Assembly (NCBI GenBank): GCA_038501195.1
Contig: JBBPUQ010000008.1
Location: forward strand, 3,172,501 to 3,236,500
Reading direction: 5' to 3'
Length of the DNA stretch: 64,000 nt
From: Nemania diffusa
Taxonomy: Eukaryota > Ascomycota > Sordariomycetes > Xylariales > Xylariaceae
Within the stretch, counting starts at the first letter, position 1; every line of letters starts with the position of its first letter. Made by a program: the position numbers and the translations under genes. Below are positions 47,006 to 59,026 of this stretch, piece after piece. The notes under the pieces are model-generated. The model was not told where the DNA came from, searched no databases, and saw only the letters and a program-made list of their open reading frames with translations.

Positions 47006-48862
47006 TGTCACACGGAGGGGAGGAAAGGGGGGTGTATATACCTGCTTAGAGCCATTTATTGCTTGTTTAATGCATCAATCATGTGTGGCGACGAGTACAG
47101 CAAGTTCCTGTTTTTATTTGATTAATTGTCCTTATTTTTTCAAAGGGGGATGCATGGGGGGTCAGGGGAGCCAGCAATACCCCGGATTCATTTGGGTGGG
47201 AGATAAAGAAAGTAGCGGTTGCTCAGCAAGCCATTGTCTCAAAGAAACTTTTGCGATCGAGCGCATGTTGTTTCTGCTTTAGGTAGCCCGCGTTTTTTGA
47301 GCGAATGGAGATGATGACATCTTTTTTTTTCTCACTCGGGCTACGTACATACCTGGACGACATATACCTTACCTCCCAATATACCTATCTAGTAATGCAA
47401 TGGATTTTATTTAGATGAAGAAGAGGCAGGAATTGAAGTTTTCCTCAGAGGAATATGCGAATTTAGGTTCATTCCTATGTGCCAATAACATCCACGTATA
47501 ATTTACTTCCAACTGTATCGTGTTAACAACCACTACCTGTATGAGTTATAAAATGGCATGCATGAGACAAGTAAGCACGCCTTCTAAGCCCATGATAAAC
47601 ACAGATATATGGATATTGTTTGCTGTCTTAGCTGATATACTAGCATATATATCCCAACCACTTACAGCAAGCAAGGAGAATGTGAAAATTGCAGCACAAA
47701 AAACACAGTGATTATTTATTTTCATCTTTCTTTTTTTTATTCTAAAAAAAACTACTACCAGTTATAGCAAGGTAAGACTATGTGCCAGTATTAGCTTAGA
47801 AAAGACAACAACTTAGTTTACTCGTAGAAGCGTGGACGAAGGGAAAAGTCAGTGCTAATGAGAATAATGCTATGTATGCAAGTGTCTACAGCTTGTTACT
47901 ACTCCAAATACTATACAATATTCGTTCTGTTGTTATGTCAATATCCAAAACCCGTAGTTTAATACCCCGCTGTGTGCTTTTGATCAATCATGCATGTTGC
48001 TTGCGTATAGTAGGCGTGTTCCCCTCCTATCTAGATCATCGGAGCACCCCGATCTTCTACTGCTATATTATTACCCTGAGTAGGTAGTGAGCTAAACGTA
48101 TAATCAAGTCATGCAACTAGCGTAGGGAGTCTACGCGTACGCAATTGGAGCACAAACATAAAATGCTACCTTCACAAATGCATCATAAACAACATATTAA
48201 CCGAACGCTATAAATAGATTCTCATTTACATGTTACCTAGACAAGCAAGGACTTATGACCAAGCTAGCACGGCAATAGCACTGTCATGACAGGACTCCAC
48301 AGTTCAACATGAAAAGCCGACAAGATCAAAGGGATATCAAGGGGGTATATTGAGGTTGCCAGCAACAACCAATGACTCTTTAGATACCAATGTTCCTGTC
48401 CCAAACACAGCAGTTTAAAACACCCCCCCCCAAAAAACGATAAGAGGAAAACAGTTTACCCAACAGGTTCCTCTGGTATACTACACAGGGCCAGTGGCCC
48501 AAATCGCCGCCTGACTATCTGCGGCCAAGATGGAATGCCCTTGAGGAAAGGGAAACAAACACATACGAATTTTCCTCGCCATGCCAAAAAATATCCCACC
48601 GGAGTCTCATGCAATTGTCGTAAATGGACCGTTTCCCGTCCTGTCTTCGTCTTCTTCCTCATCTTACGTTGACTCGTTCGCTCGCTCGCATTATGCATGT
48701 CGTCAAAGCCATTGTCAATCTGCTGAGAAATACCTCTTCGACTTGCTCCTGATCTGTTGCGCCTTGATCTCCTGTGGTAGAGCTATATGATGCACGAGAT
48801 GTGGGCGGTAGACTGTATCAACAAGCGGTGTCCTGTGGCGTGTTAGTAGCTGACCACGTGTT
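47006..48862. other. Intergenic region between hexokinase and the NDT80-like regulator (converging 3' ends)
   Basis: No gene was seen in these 1.86 kb. It is AT-rich with T and A runs (for example near 47.32, 47.73 and 48.42 kb) and includes the 3' UTRs of both neighbours. The open frames are short and featureless. Confidence 0.5.
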
Positions 48863-50463
48863 TTACTTCCGAGGCACTAAGACTGACCAGTCATCTACAC
48901 TAAGGGGGAAATATTCGTATAGTTCCTCCTGTTCTTCTCCTGGACTACCTCCCATGGCATGATTTGTCGACGCCCGCTGTATTCGTGGGCTCGTCAGAGA
49001 ATCTGTCGTAGACCGATTGTTTGGGCTGCGTTCGTCTTCCGAAAGCGATAAGTTGATCGGAGCGGATATGGTAGACGATGCGTTCTTCATATTCTTATCC
49101 CAGGTGGCCGTCTTATTGGGACTTTCCTGGCCCCATCCTGGAACAGGCGGCCTGTTCATATTTGGTGATACAGCCATCCTTTTAGCTGGATGCTGTTGAG
49201 TATTTTGCCCGTGCCCTTGTGTTGGAGCGGCGACCCAATCGGCTGGCCGGGCGTTGTTGTGAGATGAATACTGATTTAACCCTTGCGACGAGTCTGCCTT
49301 CTCCATCTTGAAATTCGGAGTCGGTGCGGCGCTCGCGTCGCTTTGCGTGCGAGCTCTCTCGCCGTTGTTTGGCACCTTCTTCTCCCCTGTAAGAGGAACA
49401 TCCTTTTTGCTGTCAAAGTTCCGAGGGCTACGTCCACGCACGATCACCGGCCCACTCTGAATATCGGCAATTTTCATCATTTCACCGCTTGCTTTCATCT
49501 TTCCCAGCAAGCTGATCTGCACGACGTAATGCTGCTGCAGACCCTTCCGGCGCCCATTGTTCGCAGTAGCACTCTTGAACTGCAAGCGTTTCCACGAAAC
49601 CGGCAAACTGACCCGGTGCCCATCAACATCTTGGCCTCCGCTTAAATCTAACAGAATCTTGGGCGGCGCACCCTGCACTTTGGTTTCCTGGCCCTCGCCA
49701 AGGGCTGGATTGTTGCTCTTCCACGGTATACTAATAACCTCAGTCGGCTTGCCCTCGATGCTCTCAATCGCTGAAATGGATGCGTAAAACTCGACGATGG
49801 GGATCGCGCGCCCTTGCTCGTTCATGACCTGTGTACAGTGCCTTGGCATGGTGACCTGCCCGGAGCATTGCCAGAGATTCCGCCGGTAGCATGTGAGTTC
49901 CAGAGGCCGGCCCGTTGTCTCCCCTCCAAATACATCTTCTGCCACGAAGAACATGCCATATAGCTCGGCTGTCATGTTGATCTCTGAGTATGCACCTAGA
50001 GCATCATCTAAAGGGGTAGCTTTGACGGATGTGGCCGAGAAGCCGAGCAGCTTATCGTCGGGCTGCTGGGGCGAAGAGCCTTCATCGTGTAAGGCTTCGG
50101 GGTTCGGGGTGGTTTCGTAAGGTCTTGAATAATTGAAAGGGTCTTCGAAGGTGGTTGTGAATGAGTCGAAGTCAACGGAGGGTGTGAAGGTAAAAGGGGG
50201 GATGTTTCCATTGACCCTTTCTCTGTCCGCGAATTTTAGTGTTTAGTACCGCATGTAAGACAAAGGCTTCTTCTCTGCTCCCCCTTCCCATTCCAACTCG
50301 GGCCCGCGCAGCCAATCTACCAGGACTCAACTTACAACATGGCATCATCGAAATTTATCTCAGCATCGAACCCGTCAATCCCGAGCCCTGGACCGGCCAT
50401 GGCAGCATTCAGTCCTATTGCTTCACCAGGACCAGGCGCCGGCATCGAGTTAAAAGCCGCCAT
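48863..50463 (-). CDS. ron1: NDT80/PhoG-family transcription factor, RON1-like regulator of GlcNAc catabolism
   Basis: Two exons (50463-50336, 50222-48863) give 495 residues. The N-terminus is Gly/Pro/Ala-rich then acidic (FDAEINFDD, FDSFTTTFEDPF), as in an activation region. The NDT80 DNA-binding domain covers about residues 125-290, with ELTCYRRNLWQCSGQV, the conserved NGRRKGLQQHYVVQISL and IADIQSGPVIVRGRSPRNF. The C-terminal part is Ser/Asn/Pro-rich and disordered. NDT80-like factors in fungi control meiosis, incompatibility or carbon responses; the RON1 branch is known to control GlcNAc use and sits with those genes, which matches this position. The start is the first in-frame ATG after an upstream stop; an extra upstream exon is not excluded. 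Confidence 0.9.
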
Positions 50464-52205
50464 TGCATTGTTAGGGGCTGGCAGCCCCCTTTTTTTCGGC
50501 GCTCGCCCGGGTTCCGACACGAAAGCTGTCGCGGAGCTTGCTGACAGGGAGCTTATAGCTTCTCCAGGCCGGGTTTATTCTACGGAAAAGCGGATTCTTG
50601 GATCGTCGGACACCGCACACCTTCAATTCGTTGCGACGACGTCGAAGAGCAGCGCAAATGGGCACGGGGGCTATTCACTCGAGTCCGCGATCGGGCTGGG
50701 TTATCGCAGCGATCGAACAATTCGGCGTAGAGTGCGGTTTCGCGTAGGTGAACGTGGATGGAGATCAGGACAGGCCAGACGGTGCAGCGGTAGAGCTAGG
50801 CAGATGGTGCTGGCCGTTGAGCGTTGAGCGCTGAGCGGGTGTGGGCACTCGGAGGTGGAGAATTTTAGGATCTGGCGATCACTTGTCCGGTACACACTAG
50901 TATTGTATGTAATCTTCTACGGTATGTAAACGTCCCGGGGCCTGGGCTGGGCGCGACAGGGGAGATGGGTGAGAAGCAGATGATGTCTGCCTATGTATTC
51001 ATCGCTCCATTGGTGCCAAGTTCAGTGGTGGCTGGGGCGTCGCGGGCCAGTCAGATACTATGTAAGGTATGCCATAGGTAGGCATGTCTAGTGGTGTACA
51101 GACGCAAGATGATACCTATCTGTAGCATCACCCCCTACCTAGGTGGCTCTGGGATTCGCTATCTTAGGGGGGTTGGAGGGAGACACGGAGAGGTTGCACA
51201 CCTCCAAGGTCCCTGATAGCAGCCTCTTTCCGTCCTCTAGCTCCCTACTTAGTAGATAACTATAGAGGGTAGCTACGATTTTGGAGAGATAGCCAGCAGA
51301 TAGGGAGCTCACAGGGGACACCGGGCCACTATCAGTGGGGGGTGTCTAAGTGCCCTAGTAGGTGCGGAAGCGCTACACTACGCTACAGCGCTGAAGTGGT
51401 GGGTGCGTCTCGTCATTCTCACCTTCTGGAAAAGCACACCACACCACTCCTGTCAGTGGGGGGAGAGAAGCCGATACAGAATAAGGGTCGGACGTCGGGA
51501 GTCGGCCGCCTACACTGCAGATTGGATCAAGGACATATCACCACAATAGGCTTAGGGGCCACTGCGGCCAACTTAAACTAGCTTTAGCCCACCCCTCCTA
51601 TGCCCCGCACGGGTCTGCAACATGCTGGAATCTGGGGCAGCAGGCCGCATATGGGAATATTTTCTGTCACTCATTCGTCAAGCCTACCTCCCCAGCCAGT
51701 CCCTCGGTCCTTCTTCACATGTTCAATTGCGCCGGCATTGAAGGTCACGATACCTCCCTGGACCTGGTATATGACCTGATAATTCGATGGCTCATCTACG
51801 GACACCGTTGCTCGAGAACGTGCGCATACTTGCAACAATACACTATGTATACTCGAAACTAGGAAGGTAGTCGTGAGACGTCAAAGTTGCTAGTTTCGCA
51901 GTGGATTGTGTCACAGTTGAGGCTAAAATACATTGGAAGGGGCTGAAGGATTGATTGTGCATTCTGGCCACTAAACGGCCTGTCATTGTCCCTAATAAGG
52001 AAAAAAAGTCCGCTTGCTTATAGACATATTCATACACCGAATTCCTAAACGTTTTCAAAAATGGCATTTTCTCTCTCATCATGTCATAAATCCACACTCA
52101 TGAATTAAATCAAATAAAAACCGGCATATCCTGCTCGTTTATACCCACCGTAAGTAAAGCTGCCGATTTTTCGCAACTGGAACCTAGGTAGTTGGATGCG
52201 CTCAT
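50464..52205. other. Intergenic region between ron1 and the N-acetylglucosaminidase gene
   Basis: It contains the ron1 promoter and the 3' end of the glycosidase gene. A GCGCAAAT word (8 of 9 bases of an NDT80-type site) lies at 50652-50659, about 190 bases before the ron1 ATG. At 51.3-51.45 kb the word CAGTGGGGGG occurs twice near GGAAGCGCTAC. No gene is supported. Confidence 0.5.
50652..50659 (+). promoter_or_regulatory. NDT80-type (CRCAAAW) word in the ron1 promoter
   Basis: GCGCAAAT matches eight of nine positions of the GNCRCAAAW element bound by NDT80-family factors. Its place close to the start of a gene for such a factor suggests self-regulation. Words of this kind occur by chance about every 2 kb, so support is weak. 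Confidence 0.25.
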
Positions 52206-55200
52206 TTAACTTAGATCAAGCCACTAGTACCGTAGATATTAGTAAGTGAGAAACATGTGAATGAATTTCCTTTACCATAAAAAAAAAGCCACTTACATGT
52301 TCTGGCGAATTCACCACCTCGTCAAATGTCTGCTGCACTTCGAACCCCATAGCGGAGAAGAGTTCATGTGTCTCACCCGGAACCTGTTTTCAGTCAGCAA
52401 GTCATCCCCGTGATCGATGATCACTGAACTCACCCAGCTCAATACGCTCTTCGTTGACTTCTGCGATTTATTTTGCCTCACACCCATAAAAACGAGCCCT
52501 TGTAATACTAGGGTAGCCTGCGCTGTAGTCGGGACTATGGGGGCAATAATGCCACCCACTTCTTGGTTCCCGGGAGCATGTAGCGATGGTATATATGCTG
52601 ACAGATGACTCGCTTTGTTGCAGATGATGACGATTCCCAGCACGTTATCGAGTGCTGCTTTGGCTCTCACCACACCACAGTGCTGGTCTTGCAAAGCGGA
52701 CCGGTAGAGCTCTACAATCTCAGGCCCCGAATGCGCCGCCACAAGAGCCAGAACTGAGTCGCTATTGTCCATGGATTTAATCAGGTCAAAACTGATATTG
52801 GCCCGCTGAAGGCTTTGTAACAGACCCTCTGGTGCAGACCATGACCCAAGATCTTCAATCACCATGTTTGCTAGTCGTTTGGGGAACTGCGTATCCCAGC
52901 CTATGTTGTCAAACCAGCTCCTGATACTACCGCTCTCGTCGACTGTCACGCCAGGAAATATTCCCGGGTAAGCAAGCCCCAGTTGAATTTTCTTAATCCC
53001 CGACTTTTGCAATAACGCGCGCATTGCCCGTCGATGTAAGGATCTCCCAACCGACACATTCCGTTTCGAAGGATCCACAAATATCGCCCCGATTATGGCG
53101 ACACCCTTGAGGAAGTAGGTTGCAACGAAGCCATACAGCATATTAGTGCTGCTATTCCGAACAACAAAATGAGACTCCTCGAAATTCGAATCATGGAGCT
53201 CGAAAGACGCAGCAGTAGTAGCTACATATGGGAGACTTGGTGTGCTCGACCGCGCCAGTGTTTTAAGTAGTTCGTTCAGGCCATATTCGTCGCGGCTTCG
53301 CTCATAATTCTCAACAAGCCATTGCTGTCTCGTTTTAGTCACCTTCTTGCTCTTCCTCATCGTGCCTGGCATAGAGCCCTGTGGGACGAACTCTCCGTAT
53401 AATGCCCGAACAAGAGAAGCTAACGCAGTTTCGGTAAAATCGAATGTGCAGACATATGTGCCGATCGTTTTTTCCATGGCGAAGTCATACGGTGAACTGA
53501 CTGCTACCACGATAAGGGACTTCTTTTGCCCCGTTCCTCGAAGCATATGACACATCGTAGCCACATGCTTAGTGAATCCATTCTGATACATATTGCGGTT
53601 GGCATCAGCCGTTACTATTATAATAGCAGATGCTCTGTTGATAAGATTTTCATGCACTAATGATATTAGTTTGATATACTCTAGGGGTTAGTTAAGTCGG
53701 GCTTCTCACCTGGTCGGAGACCGTTGGCTGTGTACGAAGTGTGAAGGAGTTTTCCATTACGGATGCGTGCTAATGACTTGCCGAATTCTCGGAAAACACC
53801 TTCTCCGCTCATGATGTTCCCTCGTTCCTGATGAGCATATCTTTCATGTAGAGTTGAAGGCTTTCCGTTGCCTTTCTCTAACATGCCTTTTGTTGCAGCA
53901 GAGGCAGGCAAGGGCTTTACTAGCGGTGTTAGTAGTAGCAATTCCTCCCCTTGCAGTAGGTTTTCTGAAAGAGGAAGGAGATTATCCTTATCTCGTACCA
54001 CCGTAATTGACTGATCGTAAGCCTTCTGTGACAGAGCGAAATGAGAGGGGTGTATCTTGGACAATAGCGACAATCCTGGAGGGTTAAGAGCCTTCTCCCA
54101 CGACGTGCAGGTATTTTTCAATTTGAGAACACGCCGCAGTGACGTGTAGATACGCTTCTTAGAAATTATGCCATTTTCGATGCCTAATTTCAAGCCAGAG
54201 ATAGCTTCTAGTTGGACATCGTGTGCCCGACAGAGAAGGATTAAGTCGTTACCAGCTTCAACAGCCATGACAGTACCGCCTTTAACGCCATATTCTTGAA
54301 TCAGCGACTGCATCTCCAAGCACTCTGATATGGCAACACCCTTGAACCCTAGGTCGTTCCTTAGCAGATCATCGACTACCTGGTCCGAGAGGCAGGCATG
54401 TGTGACATTCATGCCGGCATTTTGTATTCCGCAGCCTCCAATAAACATTGCATCTAGGCGGCCAGCCGCCACGGCGTTCCTGAAGGGAACTAGGGCGCTG
54501 AGGCCAAGCTCCTCCAATGTTTGAGTGATGATAGGCATATCCAAGCTTGAGCCGAGGAAGTCGAGGTTGCCGTAAGAAGGGAAATGCTTGCCGCAGGTAG
54601 CTAGACCGGCATCTTTATAGCCGTTGATGGTTGCGATGCAGTATTGTGAAGCCTCTTGTGGATCATCACCGGTAGTTCGTACTCCAAGGGGTTGATGACG
54701 AGCGTTGGTCAAGACATCCAAGACAGGACCGAGGATAAGGTTCACACCAACGGCAGATACCTCAGTAGCGGTAGCTTTAGCCACATTGTATGCCAGTTCT
54801 GTGCTGCCTGTAGCAGCGATTCCCATAGCGCTAGGGAACTGGCATATATAATCCTCATCGAATAGACTGTTAACACCTCCATTTTCTTGGTCGACAGCTA
54901 TCAAGAGAGGCTGCGGGTGTCCAGCTTGATGAGCAATGGTTTGGAGCTCTTGGACAAGGGCTGCAGTTTGTTCAGCCGCTATAATTATACATCCACGAAT
55001 CAGTATTTAGACATGGTCACCACGTACGCTATCTCAGAAAGAAGAGGTCGGCCTTGTGCGGTTCAACTTAAACTTAGACTGAATGGGGGTTGAAGAGATA
55101 CATTTAAGATTCTTAGCTGTTAGAATGATGGAACCGAGATGGTGATTCTCAATTAGATTTCTGATGGGAGGCGTGACTTCGGTGCCATCCCATCCCATAA

Positions 55201-55389
55201 TCAGCATCTGACCAATCGCCCTATTCGCGGGGGTGTTAGTGAGCCATGGGCGCATCGGCCACAAAGGTGGTGAGATTGGTCTGTGAGGCTATAGCCGGGT
55301 GGTAAGACCGGAAAGTCGCGCAACGACGAGTCTACGTACCAGTCGAGATCCTGCCAGAGCGGATCAAGCTCGCCATCTTGTCTCGCCAT
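52206..55389 (-). CDS. nag3: GH3 beta-N-acetylglucosaminidase with C-terminal GNAT-like region
   Basis: It should release GlcNAc from chitin oligosaccharides inside the cell (no signal peptide; MARQDGELDPLWQDLDW start). Exons: 55389 to about 55330, about 55220-55102, 54978-53710, 53656-52434, 52383-52297, 52223-52206; about 920 residues. The first intron junctions are uncertain because no donor/acceptor pair gives an ideal join to IGQMLIMGWDGTEV; the others are clean. The GH3 part shows HHLGSIILTAKN, DQENGGVNSLF, KHFPSYGNLDFLG and GFKGVAISECLEMQ. The usual NagZ Asp-His pair (KHFPGHG...DSH) is not evident and the SD nucleophile motif reads SE. After a linker, about residues 500-900 include a GNAT-like region (GAIFVDPSKRNVSVGRSLHRRAM, GLVFMGVR, HELFSAMGFEVQ). 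Confidence 0.87.
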
Positions 55390-57211
55390 GATGCTGTTCC
55401 CAGCAGCCGAAAGACACGAGCGTATGAGGTGGTGTCGCTACCTAAGTTATCCCTTCTTGGCGGGACGGTAGGCTTACGGCTATACAGGGTTCAAAATATA
55501 CAGCATCAGCTATTCGAGGTTTGAAATGCGATGTTACGATGAAAAGGAACGTGTGCCATTGATTCGCGAAGACTGGTGAGCTGTGATGCTGGGTGGCATA
55601 AGATCTATGCGTATCCACCGTTGTTCATGAGGCGGACGATATTAGGTAAGTAAGAGCACCTACTCTACTCTACGCTACCTAGACTAAGGCACTAGGTATG
55701 AAGGCTTGGCTGCAAGAAGGGTCTACCTACATAACCTAGGTAAATACATGTAGGTACGGAATCACTAGATCCCTAGCATCCTGGCCTCTACAGAGTCTGG
55801 TAAATCACCAACAGCAGCCTTTATTTTTGGGGTCGATGGGGGGCTGCGATAACTCCCTTATGATTGGCCAATGAATGAAAATATGGCTATTCCTATTTAA
55901 GAGATGTAGAAACGGGTCTTGGCAAGAATAGACTCGCTGAGGTAATCAGTACCGTTCGGGCGTCGGCTCAGAAGGTTCAGTTTCATGCTCGGCTGGATTC
56001 GGCCTAATCCATCCCACTGAACACTTTTAGACCTTCCACTTCCACTCGGGCTCGGCACTCTTACAAGTACATATGCGGATGCGTACATAAGGATCTGCCT
56101 ACAGTAGTGTCGTGATTAGCATCTAGACCGAACCTTGCCCGTTAGTTGCCTTGGCTGGCTTCCTTCCCTCCCTCTCTATGTATACATAGTACGTACTTCG
56201 CAACGTTACGTTCATATTACGTTCATCAACGCGGCCTAGAGCAACGATGCCTAGACTAAGTGGGCAACCTGGTTGGTGGGCTGTTGGAGCCTCATCTGAG
56301 ACATATCACCTGCCAACCGGACCAGTGCCACTGGGTACTCATAATGCTATGGTCGCATTCATTCATTGCAGGTAGCGTAGCTTTCTAACGTGAACTATTA
56401 ATCTATAGTAGTATGAGAGGAGGAGTTGAGCCCCTGTCTTGTCGAGCAACCACCTCTCAACACCCAAGTCATATCGACGAATGAGATGATCCTGATTGCC
56501 GTGTTACTGACCCTCCGTCTAGCGAATCAGCGAACCTTCAAAGCTAGATAGAGAGTCTATCTATCTAATGCGGACTTGCGTCTGAGAATTGGTCTGCTTT
56601 TTGTTGCACCTTCGTCTTACACTAGGTCCAGTAGGTATGGTTGTCGCAAGTAACCACGGCTCTACGCATTGCTATTGGCCCAGTAGTTCGGGCTATGTTA
56701 GCCAGTCCTTCGGTTCACATGGCCGATCCTTTCGCTGGTTGGCCTTCTCGGCTGGCACCAGTCCAATGGCAAATCCCTAAGAGGAGGGTTACAATCATAC
56801 GCGCGCAAACACCTACCCGTCGGCGTACGAACAGGAGTTCCACGCAGAATATGCGTCTTCGGCGCCCCACCACGATATATCTCAAAGTTTAATGGATGTC
56901 GTTGTCATCGCACGCGTTAGTCCCGTTATCTTTGTAAGTCACAGGTTAGTGGGGAGATTGGACAGCTCCGTACAGCTCCGATCCCCAAGCCGCCAGTGCA
57001 AATGATTATGACCTGCGTTCTAACACTGTTGGTGCTGTGTTATCATCAATAATAAGTATCCGTAGGCACGCAGCCTCAGTTTTCGCTATAGTATTTTATT
57101 CATGGAGCTCAAGATACTCGCCGAAGGGACAACGGTCCTACTCCTTGACGGAACCTAGCAAGACCTTTGAAGTCCTTTTTTATACATCATTATCCACTCA
57201 TTAGATTCAAT
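55390..57211. promoter_or_regulatory. Divergent promoter region between nag3 and dac1
   Basis: These 1.8 kb separate the divergent starts of two GlcNAc-pathway genes and hold no supported gene. A CGCAAAC word at 56804-56810 resembles an NDT80-type core, but lacks the final A/T. A TAGGTA/TACCTA-type palindrome cluster lies at about 55.73-55.76 kb (ACCTAGGTAAATACATGTAGGTAC). Confidence 0.45.
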
Positions 57212-58606
57212 ATGCCCCACTCACTTCCCTCGTCACCAAAGTCTACACGCAAGGACGGCCGGAACGGTATCACCAAGTTTACCAACTGTCGTATACTACG
57301 AGGCAATTCGTTGGTTAACGATGATCTGTGGGTCGATTCTGCCACTGGGAAGATCATTCCCAGCCAAGCTGCTTTTTACGATGACTTGATCCTCCCTGAC
57401 GATATAATCAACCTCGGCGGTCGTATACTATCACCCGGACTTATCGAGTGCCAACTGAACGGAGCTTTCGGCTTCAACTTCTCAACACTCCTCGAACCCG
57501 CTGCTTATGCTAAGAAGATAAGAGAGGTGAACAGACAGTTAGTCACTACGGGTGTGACGTCCTATATGCCGACAATTACAAGTCAGCGAAGTGAGATATA
57601 CAAGTCTGCATTACCGTATCTCGGTCCTTCAGGCGATTTTCAGGTTGCAGATGACGGCGCTGAGTCTGTTGGTGCGCATGTCGAGGGTCCTTTCTTAAGC
57701 GCAACAAAAAACGGCATCCATAATGTGGATGTGCTGCGACAAGCTCAATGCTTCGAGGATCTCGAGGACTGCTATGGAGCCGGCAACCTCCGAAGCGAGG
57801 ACGGCTACCGGCCTGCCGCAGTAAAGATGATTACAGCGGCGCCAGAGATAGGGCAGATGACAGCTCTAATCCCAGAGTTGACACGTCGTGGCATTGTCTA
57901 CTCGATCGGACACTCTGAGGCCACATACGAGGAGGCATCAGTAGCGGTAGGAGCCGGCGCGACCATGATCACACATCTGTTCAATGCAATGCGCCCACTG
58001 CACCACCGCAACCCGGGCATTTTCGGCGTGCTTGGTAGCGCCGAGAGTCAGCCACGACCCTGGTTCGGCATAATCGCTGATGGCGAGCACCTCCACCCAA
58101 CTACCATCAAAATCGCGTTCAACGCACATCCAGATGGCTTCATACTCGTTACCGATGCCATGCACTTGGTTGGGCTTCCCGACGGCGTCTATGCATGGAC
58201 AAACGGCGATCGCACGAGCGGCATCGTCAAGAAGGGACCAAAACTAATCCTCGAGGGATCCGACCGTATTGCGGGAAGGTGAGTAAAACCCCAGTCTAAG
58301 CATTAGTGTTTAGGAAAAAAAGAGATATAAAGGACTTTCTGCTAACACCCCGAGTATAGCTCCATCACACTCATCGAATGTGTGAACAACTTCCTCAACT
58401 GGACCGGCGCCTCCATCCCGCAGGCCCTCAACGCCGTCACGGCGACGCCGGCCGCGATGCTGGGTCTGCAAGGGACCAAGGGGTGCCTCGAAGAGGGCGC
58501 TGACGCAGACCTAGTCGTGTTCTCTGAGAACGTGAACTCACAGGGCAGAAGAGAGCTCGCCATTGACGAGGTCTGGAAGTTTGGAACGAGGGTTTTCAGC
58601 CGATAA
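57212..58606 (+). CDS. dac1: N-acetylglucosamine-6-phosphate deacetylase
   Basis: It removes acetate from GlcNAc-6-phosphate to give glucosamine-6-phosphate, the substrate of the deaminase at 40-41 kb. Two exons (57212-58278, 58360-58606) give 437 residues, normal for eukaryotic NagA. Amidohydrolase landmarks in order are SPGLIECQLNGAFGFNF, VGAHVEGPFLS (metal-ligand Glu), IGHSEATYEEA, THLFNAMRPLHHRNPG, and LVTDAMHLVG with the catalytic Asp. The C-terminus ends with the usual ADLVVFSENV strand. The start is the first ATG; the frame upstream opens only at TTG. It diverges from nag3 and converges with the helicase gene. Confidence 0.95.
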
Positions 58607-59026
58607 TCCGGCTAAGTATATATACATACCTACATACACCTGACATCAGCGATGGGGGACAGGTAGGAAACTGATACGCGATATACCACTGAGTTGGATG
58701 AAAAGATGTAGACTGCAAAATAGCGATGGAGACGACGAGCACATTTGTATAGCAGAGTTTCATTCTTACTGAACGCGAAAGTTCATAGCACGTTTATCCT
58801 TAGAAGATCACATAAAAGTTAGATCGGGTATAGCCATCTACATTTGCGGAAGCCTCGCGGCGTTACATTCGCATGCATATTAATGACGAATAAAATCATC
58901 GTTTGTCATGATATAAATATAAATGTATTAACTCATTATAGTCCTGCCTTGTCCCAATAGTGCTGGAAATCTATAGTTCGATACAGTGGCGCACCTAATT
59001 TCTCTCAAGCCTGACATCATCCAGCA
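58607..59026. other. 3' UTR region between dac1 and the helicase gene
   Basis: These are 420 AT-rich bases between converging genes. Nothing else is visible. Confidence 0.5.

Noticed and set aside
51310..51460. Repeated CAGTGGGGGG words, possible ends of a small element
   Set aside because: The two copies are in the same orientation with no clear element ends or target-site duplication.
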